From contig CP119325.1 in the NCBI GenBank assembly GCA_029202525.1, forward strand, positions 62,001-126,000: 64,000 nt of DNA, written 5' to 3'. A model generated the notes under the pieces. The model made no database searches and was not told the DNA's origin. It worked only from the letters and a program-made list of their open reading frames with translations. This DNA is from Candidatus Pseudomonas phytovorans. GTDB taxonomy: Bacteria > Pseudomonadota > Gammaproteobacteria > Pseudomonadales > Pseudomonadaceae. Below, piece after piece: positions 56,943-64,000 of the stretch. The translations under genes were made by a program, and so were the position numbers. Numbering within the stretch: position 1 is the first letter of the stretch; each line of letters opens with the position of its first letter.

Positions 56943-59876
56943 TCAAGTCAAACCCAATTCGCCCCAGATCCGCCGCACTTGGCGGCGTTCATCGGCAAAC
57001 TGCGCCGCGTCAATCACCCCGGCCTGCTTCTGCAGGGCCTGGCGGTGCGAGGCCGAGCGGAACGCCTTGTACACTTCACGCAACAGCACCGCGTCACTGG
57101 CCGGCATCAAATTCGCCTGTTCCAGCTCCTCCAGAATGCGGATGTTATCGGTCCATCGGAGTATGGCCGGGTGGTCGTGGGACCAGGCCAAAGCGGCGTA
57201 TTGCACCATAAATTCGATATCGACGATACCGCCCGCATCCTGCTTGATATCGAAGGGCACACCGGCCTCGAAGGCGTTGGCCGCCGTACCGGCAGCCGTG
57301 GCCTTGGTCCCGAGATTTCCGCGCATCTTGGCGCGCATTTCACTCACTTCGGTGCGCAGTTTTTCCAGGTCGCGGGCCTGGCCCAGCACCTTGGCGCGCA
57401 CGCCTTCGAACGCCGTGCCCACCTGCTTGCAACCCACCAGCACGCGGGCCCGCACCAGCGCCTGATGCTCCCAGGTCCAGGCTTCGTTCTGCTGGTATCG
57501 CTCGAAGGCGCCCAGCGAACTGACCAACAAGCCGGAAGCGCCGGACGGGCGCAGGCGCATGTCCACGTCATACAACTGGCCCGAGTTGGTCTGGGTGGTC
57601 AGCAAATGAATGATGCGCTGGCCCAGGCGGGTGAAGAACTGCGCACTGTCGATGGGCTTGGTGCCGTCAGTTTCCGCTTGCGGGTCGCCGTCGTGGATGA
57701 ACACCAGGTCCAGGTCCGAGCCATGGCCCAGCTCCAGGCCGCCGACCTTGCCGTAACCAATGATGATGAAGCCCGGGTCGCACAGGCTGCCGTCGCTGCG
57801 TTTGGGCTGGCCGTGGCGAGCCACAGTCTGGCGCCAGGCGAGGGCCAGCACCTGATCAAGGATGGCTTCGGCCAGCCAGGTCAGGTAGTCGCTGACCTTC
57901 ATCAACGGCAGGTTGCCGCTGATTTCCGAAGCAGCTACACGCAGGCTGTGCGCCAGCTTGAAGTGGCGCAGCGCCTCCATCTGCTGCTCCAGATCGTCCT
58001 CGGGAATGCGCGTCAGGCGTTCGCGCAACTCGCTGGCCAGCTCTGGGGCCAGTGGCGGGCTGAACAGGCGGCCTTCATTGAGCAGTTCGTCGAGCAGCAG
58101 CGGGTAGTGCGCAATCTGCTCGGCAATCCAAGGGCTGGCAGCGCACAACGTCAGCAGACGGCGCAAGGCGCCTGGGTTTTCGGTGAGCAGTACCAGGTAG
58201 GCAGAACGCCGCGCCACGGCCTCGACCAGCGGCAACACACGCTCAAGCACCAGGTCCGGGTTGTCATGCTCCACCGCCTGGGCCAGCAGCCGCGGGATGA
58301 AGGCATCCAGGCGCTCACGCCCGATACGCTGCATCGAGCGCAGCTGCGGGCTGGAGCGCAGCCCGGCCAGGCGCCGCAGGGCTTCGACGGGCTGTTTGAA
58401 ACCGGCCTCCTCCAGCTGCCGGCCAGCGGCTTCCTCGTCCTGCGCCTGCTCCCACAGCGGCGACCATTCGCCGCCCACCACCAGTTCGCCTTCACCGTCT
58501 TCATCATCCGGGTCGGCGATCACCTGGCGGAAGTGCCAGTCGATACGGCCACGCCAGTACATCAGCTGGTCGTGGAAGCTCTGCCAGTCGGCAAAGCCAA
58601 GGATGTACGCCACCCGCGCCTTGTCGGTCTCATCTTCGGGCAACATCTGCGTCTGGCGGTCGGCAATGGCCTGGATGGCGTGCTCGGTATAACGCAGGAA
58701 TTCATAACCCTCGCGCAACTCGGCCACCACCGCTGGCGGCAGATAACCCTGGCCCTCCAGCGTGGCCAGTACCTTGAGCAGCGGCCGCTGCTGCAAGCTG
58801 AGGTCGCGCCCGCCGTGGATCAGCTGGAAGGCCTGGGCGATGAACTCCACTTCGCGGATGCCACCGGCACCCAGCTTGATGTTGTCGGCCATGCCCTTGC
58901 GCCGCACCTCCTGTTGGATCAGCTGCTTCATGGTGCGCAGCGCTTCGATCGCGGAAAAGTCCAGGTAGCGGCGGTACACGAACGGCCGCAGCATCTCCTG
59001 CAACTGCGCGCCGGCCGCCTGATCGCCGGCCACCACCCGCGCCTTGATCATCGCGTAGCGCTCCCAGTCGCGCCCCTGGTCCTGGTAATACTGCTCCAGG
59101 GCATTGAAGCTGAGCACCAGTGCACCGGCCGAGCCGTAGGGACGCAGGCGCATGTCGACGCGGAACACGAAGCCGTCGACAGTCACCGGGTCCAGCGCCT
59201 TGATCAGCCGCTGGCCAAGGCGGGTGAAGAACTCCTGATTTTCCAGCGAGCGTTTTACCCCTTCGGTTTCACCCCCTTCGGGGAAGCCGAAGATCAGGTC
59301 GATGTCCGACGACAGGTTCAGCTCCACCGCCCCCAGCTTGCCCATGCCCAGCACCACCATGTGCTGCGGTTGGCCGCTGCGGTTGCCGATGGGCGTGCCG
59401 AACTGCTGGCAATGGCGCGGGTACAGCCATTGGTAGGCTTCGTCGATGGCGGCATCGGCAAGGTCCGACAAGTCACGGCAGGTTTCGCCAAGCTCCGCCT
59501 GACGGGTGATGTCCCGCCAGATGATGCGCAGCTGCTGGCGGTTGCGCGCGCGGCGCAGGTTACGCGCCAGCTCGTCGTCGCTCTGCGCCGCCAGGGCAGT
59601 GGCTGCGATTTGCCCGCGCAGCTCACCCGGCGCATAACGCCGTTCCAGCTCGCCACTGGCCAGCAGATCGAACAGCATGGCCGGCTCGCGCTGGGCCAGG
59701 CCCAGAACGAAGTCACTGGCAGCGGCAACCTGGTCGAATTGTTGCCGGTGCAGCGGGCGCCAGGCATTCAGGTCGAGGTCGGGGTGCGCGGCCGCCGCAT
59801 CGCTGAGGAATTGCTGGTTGCGAGCGACCAATGGCTGGAGGGTGGCAGGCAGATCGGACGGCAAAGGCAGGCGCAT
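56943..59876 (-). CDS. glnE: Glutamine synthetase adenylyltransferase/deadenylyltransferase GlnE
   Basis: 977 residues, the normal length for this bifunctional enzyme. Two nucleotidyltransferase domains carry GxSDxD motifs: LSSDIDLIFGFPEGGET in the N-terminal half (deadenylylation) and GHGSDLDLVFIHD in the C-terminal half (adenylylation). GMADNIKLGAGGIREVEFIAQ follows the first. It adds or removes AMP on glutamine synthetase under control of PII and glutamine. Divergent from aceE. It is separated from waaF by a REP pair. Confidence 0.96.
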   Translation of the reverse strand: MRLPLPSDLPATLQPLVARNQQFLSDAAAAHPDLDLNAWRPLHRQQFDQVAAASDFVLGLAQREPAMLFDLLASGELERRYAPGELRGQIAATALAAQSDDELARNLRRARNRQQLRIIWRDITRQAELGETCRDLSDLADAAIDEAYQWLYPRHCQQFGTPIGNRSGQPQHMVVLGMGKLGAVELNLSSDIDLIFGFPEGGETEGVKRSLENQEFFTRLGQRLIKALDPVTVDGFVFRVDMRLRPYGSAGALVLSFNALEQYYQDQGRDWERYAMIKARVVAGDQAAGAQLQEMLRPFVYRRYLDFSAIEALRTMKQLIQQEVRRKGMADNIKLGAGGIREVEFIAQAFQLIHGGRDLSLQQRPLLKVLATLEGQGYLPPAVVAELREGYEFLRYTEHAIQAIADRQTQMLPEDETDKARVAYILGFADWQSFHDQLMYWRGRIDWHFRQVIADPDDEDGEGELVVGGEWSPLWEQAQDEEAAGRQLEEAGFKQPVEALRRLAGLRSSPQLRSMQRIGRERLDAFIPRLLAQAVEHDNPDLVLERVLPLVEAVARRSAYLVLLTENPGALRRLLTLCAASPWIAEQIAHYPLLLDELLNEGRLFSPPLAPELASELRERLTRIPEDDLEQQMEALRHFKLAHSLRVAASEISGNLPLMKVSDYLTWLAEAILDQVLALAWRQTVARHGQPKRSDGSLCDPGFIIIGYGKVGGLELGHGSDLDLVFIHDGDPQAETDGTKPIDSAQFFTRLGQRIIHLLTTQTNSGQLYDVDMRLRPSGASGLLVSSLGAFERYQQNEAWTWEHQALVRARVLVGCKQVGTAFEGVRAKVLGQARDLEKLRTEVSEMRAKMRGNLGTKATAAGTAANAFEAGVPFDIKQDAGGIVDIEFMVQYAALAWSHDHPAILRWTDNIRILEELEQANLMPASDAVLLREVYKAFRSASHRQALQKQAGVIDAAQFADERRQVRRIWGELGLT

Positions 59877-60259
59877 GGTCTATCCTTGATCGGCGTGAAA
59901 TAGAAGGGAAAAAGCGGCCAAGGGGAAGCCGGACCACGGTTGGACTGTCGTACAAAAGTTGGAAATAGCTGAAAAAAACGAAAACTTGGCAACAAACATC
60001 AAGAAGTACCCGTTCGCATCACAATGCCAACCACCATGAACGTTTTTCCTCACAAGCCAAGGTGCGACCAAACGTCGCAGAAATGTAGTTTTACTACTAC
60101 TCATGTCGTGTAAAAGCATGAAATGCGCAAGCAAATGTAGTAAAACTACACGGCGCCGGAAGACACCCCGGTAATCCAAGAATTCACGACGTCTGCCCAT
60201 AAGGCCAGTCGCAATCTCAGGCAATCGATTCTGGTTGCCTTTCCGCCCTGGAGCAAGCC
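59877..60259. other. 383-base divergent gap between glnE and aceE
   Basis: No gene is seen. It holds two related palindromes (60084-60098 and 60136-60150) nearer to aceE. For glnE, a possible promoter on the minus strand is TTGCCA (59987-59992) and GCTATT (59964-59969), 17 bases apart. The rest is AT-rich compared with the flanking genes. Confidence 0.45.
60084..60150. promoter_or_regulatory. Twin palindromic operators upstream of aceE
   Basis: TGTAGT-TTT-ACTACT (60084-60098) and TGTAGT-AAA-ACTACA (60136-60150) are 52 bases apart, five helical turns. The core TAGTAAAACTA fits the FadR-subfamily GntR pattern TNGTNNNACNA. PdhR-type or LldR/GlcC-type proteins are candidates; none is coded in the window. 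Confidence 0.6.
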
Positions 60260-62905
60260 ATGCAAGACCTCGATCCAATCGAAACCCAGGAATGGCTGGA
60301 TGCCCTGGAGTCGGTCCTCGACAAAGAAGGCGAAGACCGCGCTCATTACCTGATGACCCGTATGGGCGAGCTGGCCACCCGCAGTGGCTCCCAGCTGCCG
60401 TATGCGATCACCACGCCATACCGCAACACCATCCCTGTCACCCACGAAGCACGCATGCCTGGCGACCTGTTCATGGAACGCCGCATTCGCTCGTTGGTGC
60501 GTTGGAACGCGCTGGCCATGGTGATGCGCACCAACCTGAAGGACTCGGACCTGGGCGGCCACATCTCCAGCTTCGCCTCCAGCGCCACCCTGTACGACAT
60601 CGGCTTCAACTACTTCTTCCAGGCCCCCACCGAAGAACACGGCGGCGACCTGGTGTTCTTCCAGGGCCACGCTTCGCCAGGCGTTTACGCCCGTGCCTTC
60701 ATGGAAGGCCGCATCACCGAAGACCAGATGAACAACTTCCGCCAGGAAGTGGACGGCCAAGGCCTGTCTTCGTACCCGCACCCATGGCTGATGCCTGACT
60801 TCTGGCAGTTCCCGACCGTTTCGATGGGTCTGGGCCCGATCCAGGCGATCTACCAGGCGCGCTTCATGAAGTACCTGGAAGCCCGTGGTTTCATCCCGGC
60901 CGGCAAGCAGAAGGTCTGGTGCTTCATGGGCGACGGCGAGTGCGACGAGCCGGAATCCCTGGGCGCAATCGCCCTGGCCGGCCGCGAGAAGCTGGACAAC
61001 CTGATCTTCGTCATCAACTGCAACCTGCAGCGCCTCGACGGCCCGGTTCGCGGCAACGGCAAGATCATCCAGGAACTCGAAGGCGTGTTCCGTGGCGGTG
61101 GCTGGAACGTCAACAAAGTGGTCTGGGGCCGTTTCTGGGACCCACTGCTGGCCAAGGACACCAACGGTGCCCTGCAGCGCCGCATGGACGAGGTCATCGA
61201 CGGCGAGTACCAGAACTACAAAGCCAAAGACGGCGCGTACGTTCGTGAAAACTTCTTCAACACTCCAGAGCTCAAGGCCATGGTCGAAGACCTGTCCGAC
61301 GACGAGATCTGGAAGCTCAACCGTGGCGGCCACGACCCGTACAAGGTCTACGCGGCGTACCACCAGGCTGTGAACCACAAAGAGCAGCCAACCGTCATCC
61401 TGGCCAAGACCATCAAGGGTTACGGCACCGGTGCTGGCGAAGCCAAGAACACCGCGCACAACACCAAGAAGGTCGACGTCGACAGCCTGCGTCACTTCCG
61501 TGACCGTTTCGACATCCCGGTCAAGGATGCCGATCTTGAGAACCTGCCGTTCTTCAAGCCGGAAGAAGGTTCCGCCGAAGCCAAGTACCTGGCCGAGCGC
61601 CGCGCAGCCCTGGGCGGCTTCGTACCACAGCGCCGTGCCAAGAGCTTCAGCGTACCGACCCCATCCCTGGAAACGCTGAAAGCGATCCTGGACGGTTCGG
61701 GCGACCGCGAAATCTCCACCACCATGGCCTTCGTGCGTATTCTCGCGCAGCTGGTCAAGGACAAGGAAATCGGCCAGCGCATCGTGCCGATCATCCCGGA
61801 CGAAGCCCGTACCTTCGGTATGGAAGGCATGTTCCGCCAGCTGGGCATCTACTCGTCGGTCGGCCAGCTCTACGAGCCAGTCGATAAAGACCAGGTGATG
61901 TTCTACCGCGAAGACAAGAAGGGCCAGATCCTCGAAGAAGGCATCAACGAAGCCGGCGCCATGTCGTCGTTCATCGCTGCCGGTACTTCGTACAGCTGCC
62001 ACAACCAGCCGATGCTGCCGTTCTACATCTTCTACTCGATGTTCGGCTTCCAGCGTATTGGCGACCTGGCCTGGGCCGCTGGCGACAGCCGTACCCGTGG
62101 CTTCCTGATCGGCGGTACCGCCGGCCGTACCACCCTGAACGGTGAAGGCCTGCAGCACGAAGACGGTCACAGCCACCTGATGGCGGGCACCATCCCGAAC
62201 TGCCGCACCTTTGATCCGACCTACGGCTACGAGCTGGCGGTGATCATCCAGGACGGCATGAAGAAGATGACCGAAGAGCAACAGGACATCTTCTACTACA
62301 TCACCGTGATGAACGAATCCTACCAGCAGCCAGCCATGCCGTCCGGTGTCGAGGAAGGCATCATCAAGGGCATGTACCTGCTCGAAGAAGACACCCGCGA
62401 AGCCGCGCACCACGTACAGCTGATGGGCTCCGGCACCATCCTGCGCGAAGTCCGCGAAGCAGCGAAGATCCTGCGTGAAGAGTTCAACGTCGGTGCCGAC
62501 GTGTGGAGCGTCACCAGCTTCAACGAACTGCGTCGCGACGGCCTGGCCGTAGAGCGCGCCAACCGCCTGAAGCCTGGCCAGAAGCCAGAACTGACCTACG
62601 TCGAGCAGTGCCTGAACGGCCGCAAAGGCCCGGTCATCGCCTCTACCGACTACATGAAGCTGTTCGCCGAACAGATTCGCCAGTGGGTACCGAGCAAAGA
62701 GTTCAAAGTCCTGGGTACCGACGGTTACGGTCGCAGCGACAGCCGCAAGAAGCTGCGTCACTTCTTTGAAGTCGACCGCCACTTCGTGGTGCTGGCTGCC
62801 CTGGAAGCCCTGGCTGACCGTGGCGAGATCGAACCCAAGGTTGTGGCTGACGCCATCGTCAAGTTCGGTATCGACCCGGACAAGCGCAACCCACTGGACT
62901 GCTGA
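60260..62905 (+). CDS. aceE: Pyruvate dehydrogenase E1 component
   Basis: 881 residues, the homodimeric E1 type. TPP-binding motif GDGECDEPESLGAI and NLIFVINCNLQRLDGPVRGNG follow in the first half. The enzyme decarboxylates pyruvate and passes the acetyl group to the lipoyl arm of AceF. GGAG precedes the ATG. aceF follows 13 bases after the stop. Regulation is likely through the two palindromes upstream. Confidence 0.97.
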   Translation: MQDLDPIETQEWLDALESVLDKEGEDRAHYLMTRMGELATRSGSQLPYAITTPYRNTIPVTHEARMPGDLFMERRIRSLVRWNALAMVMRTNLKDSDLGGHISSFASSATLYDIGFNYFFQAPTEEHGGDLVFFQGHASPGVYARAFMEGRITEDQMNNFRQEVDGQGLSSYPHPWLMPDFWQFPTVSMGLGPIQAIYQARFMKYLEARGFIPAGKQKVWCFMGDGECDEPESLGAIALAGREKLDNLIFVINCNLQRLDGPVRGNGKIIQELEGVFRGGGWNVNKVVWGRFWDPLLAKDTNGALQRRMDEVIDGEYQNYKAKDGAYVRENFFNTPELKAMVEDLSDDEIWKLNRGGHDPYKVYAAYHQAVNHKEQPTVILAKTIKGYGTGAGEAKNTAHNTKKVDVDSLRHFRDRFDIPVKDADLENLPFFKPEEGSAEAKYLAERRAALGGFVPQRRAKSFSVPTPSLETLKAILDGSGDREISTTMAFVRILAQLVKDKEIGQRIVPIIPDEARTFGMEGMFRQLGIYSSVGQLYEPVDKDQVMFYREDKKGQILEEGINEAGAMSSFIAAGTSYSCHNQPMLPFYIFYSMFGFQRIGDLAWAAGDSRTRGFLIGGTAGRTTLNGEGLQHEDGHSHLMAGTIPNCRTFDPTYGYELAVIIQDGMKKMTEEQQDIFYYITVMNESYQQPAMPSGVEEGIIKGMYLLEEDTREAAHHVQLMGSGTILREVREAAKILREEFNVGADVWSVTSFNELRRDGLAVERANRLKPGQKPELTYVEQCLNGRKGPVIASTDYMKLFAEQIRQWVPSKEFKVLGTDGYGRSDSRKKLRHFFEVDRHFVVLAALEALADRGEIEPKVVADAIVKFGIDPDKRNPLDC

Positions 62906-62918
62906 GGAGTATTTTTAA

Positions 62919-64000
62919 GTGAGCGAACTCATTCGCGTACCTGACATCGGCAGCGGTGAAGGTGAAATCATCGAGCTGTTCGTCAAGGTCGGTGACCGTA
63001 TCGAGGCTGACCAGAGCCTGCTGACCCTGGAGTCCGACAAGGCCTCCATGGAGATCCCTGCCCCCAAGGCCGGTATCGTCAAGGAACTGAAGGTCAAGCT
63101 GGGCGACCGCCTGAAAGAAGGCGACGAGCTGCTGGTACTGGAAGTCGAGGGTGCCGCTGCTGCGGCGCCTGAGGCTCCGGCCGCTGCTCCGGCCCAGGCT
63201 GCTGCACCGGCTCCGGCCGCTGAAGCCGCCCCTGCGCAGGCAGCAGCCCCGGCTGCTGTCAGCGTGCAGGACATCCACGTGCCGGACATCGGCTCGTCGG
63301 GCAAGGCCAAGATCATCGAAGTGCTGGTCAAGGTCGGCGACACCGTCGAAGCCGACCAGTCGCTGATTACCCTGGAGTCCGACAAGGCCTCCATGGAAAT
63401 CCCGTCGCCTAGCGCTGGCGTGATCGAAGCCGTGCTGTGCAAGCTCGAAGACGAAGTGGGCACCGGCGACCTGATCTTCAAGATCAAAGCCGCAGGCGCC
63501 GCTCCTGCTGCTGCACCGGCTCCGGCCGCTGCCGCACCGGCTGCCGCTCCTGCCCCAGCTGCTGCACCTGCCGCCGCCGCTCCGGCTGCTGCGCCTGCAC
63601 AAGCCCCGGTCGCCACCGCACCGGCCGCCGGCAGCAACGCCAAGGTCCATGCCGGCCCTGCCGTTCGTCAGCTGGCCCGTGAATTCGGTGTCGAGCTGGG
63701 CGCAGTTGCTGCCACCGGCCCGCACGGCCGCATCCTGAAAGAAGACGTTCAGGTTTACGTCAAAGCGATGATGCAAAAGGCATCGGGCGCACCGGCAGCC
63801 GCCGGCGCAACCGGCGGCGCTGGCATCCCGCCGATTCCGGTTGTGGACTTCAGCAAGTTCGGTGAAGTGGAAGAAGTGGCCCTGACCCGCCTGATGCAGG
63901 TCGGTGCCGCCAACCTGCACCGCAGCTGGCTGAACGTGCCGCACGTGACCCAGTTCGATTCCGCCGACATCACCGAGCTGGAAGCCTTCCGCGTTGCGCA
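62919..64000 (+). CDS. aceF: Pyruvate dehydrogenase E2 component, N-terminal part
   Basis: Starts with GTG at 62919, with GAGGAG nine bases upstream, and runs off the window after ~360 residues. Two lipoyl domains have the modified lysine in ESDKASMEIP at Lys41 and Lys156. Long Ala/Pro linkers follow each domain, then the E1/E3-binding domain (AGPAVRQLAREFGVELGAVAATGPHGRILKEDV) and the beginning of the acetyltransferase catalytic domain. The full protein should be ~545 residues. Confidence 0.96.
   Translation, partial: MSELIRVPDIGSGEGEIIELFVKVGDRIEADQSLLTLESDKASMEIPAPKAGIVKELKVKLGDRLKEGDELLVLEVEGAAAAAPEAPAAAPAQAAAPAPAAEAAPAQAAAPAAVSVQDIHVPDIGSSGKAKIIEVLVKVGDTVEADQSLITLESDKASMEIPSPSAGVIEAVLCKLEDEVGTGDLIFKIKAAGAAPAAAPAPAAAAPAAAPAPAAAPAAAAPAAAPAQAPVATAPAAGSNAKVHAGPAVRQLAREFGVELGAVAATGPHGRILKEDVQVYVKAMMQKASGAPAAAGATGGAGIPPIPVVDFSKFGEVEEVALTRLMQVGAANLHRSWLNVPHVTQFDSADITELEAFRVA

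Noticed and set aside
56346..59903. A 1,185-residue open frame on the plus strand opposite glnE and waaF
   Set aside because: It mirrors glnE with high GC bias, spans an intergenic REP pair, and its translation shows no family motif. glnE on the other strand has clear paired active-site motifs.
60146..62782. An 878-residue frame on the minus strand opposite aceE
   Set aside because: It is a shadow of the highly biased codons of aceE and has no recognisable domain.
1..64000. CRISPR array, prophage, insertion sequence or integron
   Set aside because: No regularly spaced direct repeats, transposase, integrase or phage structural genes were found. The only dispersed repeats are REP elements.

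Overview
The window is a GC-rich Gammaproteobacterial chromosome segment that looks like the Pseudomonas putida group. The reasons are the pqqFABCDE cluster, the lysine monooxygenase/amidase pair davBA, the bioBFHCD order, the LPS core operon waaFCGP with extra kinases, glnE next to aceEF, and paired REP elements of the P. putida type. From memory the gene order resembles part of the P. putida KT2440 chromosome read backwards. No database search was run. The window begins inside an EAL-domain gene and ends inside aceF.

Layout, 1-20 kb: EAL phosphodiesterase end; tRNA with CAU anticodon (probably tRNA-Ile2); a membrane PQQ-dependent sugar or quinate dehydrogenase with an OprB-type porin; a hexapeptide acyltransferase; an Lrp/AsnC regulator; a HigB2/HigA2-type toxin-antitoxin pair; davB-davA (L-lysine to 5-aminovalerate); pqqF, pqqA, pqqBCDE and an S9 peptidase, which make the PQQ cofactor that the dehydrogenase at 1.2 kb needs; a Pmp3-like membrane peptide; a class III aminotransferase divergent from a LysR regulator.

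Layout, 20-35 kb: a non-coding RNA on the minus strand matches RsmY, with a GacA box, nine GGA motifs and a terminator. Then come two paralogous acyl-CoA dehydrogenases with a diguanylate cyclase gene between them (a PsrA-type box precedes the second), a 98-residue orphan protein, and the biotin operon bioBFHCD behind a BirA-type operator that covers the -35 box of bioB. These are followed by comF, a ModE-type regulator, srkA, rarD and a GcvR-like ACT protein.

Layout, 35-64 kb: malate synthase G; a stand-alone receiver protein divergent from a cNMP/CBS/DUF294 protein and a DnaQ-like exonuclease; an iron-siderophore surface-signalling unit (sigma factor, anti-sigma, TonB receptor, PepSY membrane protein, 57-residue membrane peptide); a 934-residue protein of the dermonecrotic-toxin-like DUF6543 type whose ribosome binding site lies in a hairpin; the LPS inner-core operon waaF-waaC-waaG-waaP plus three more kinase-like genes, mostly joined by overlapping stop and start codons; glnE; and aceE-aceF behind two FadR-family-like palindromes.

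No CRISPR array, prophage, insertion sequence or rRNA was seen. Most of the content is conserved chromosomal housekeeping. The more unusual signals are regulatory (RsmY, BirA, PsrA, aceE operators, unexplained palindromes), together with the toxin-like gene and the placement of the PQQ dehydrogenase and the toxin-antitoxin pair.
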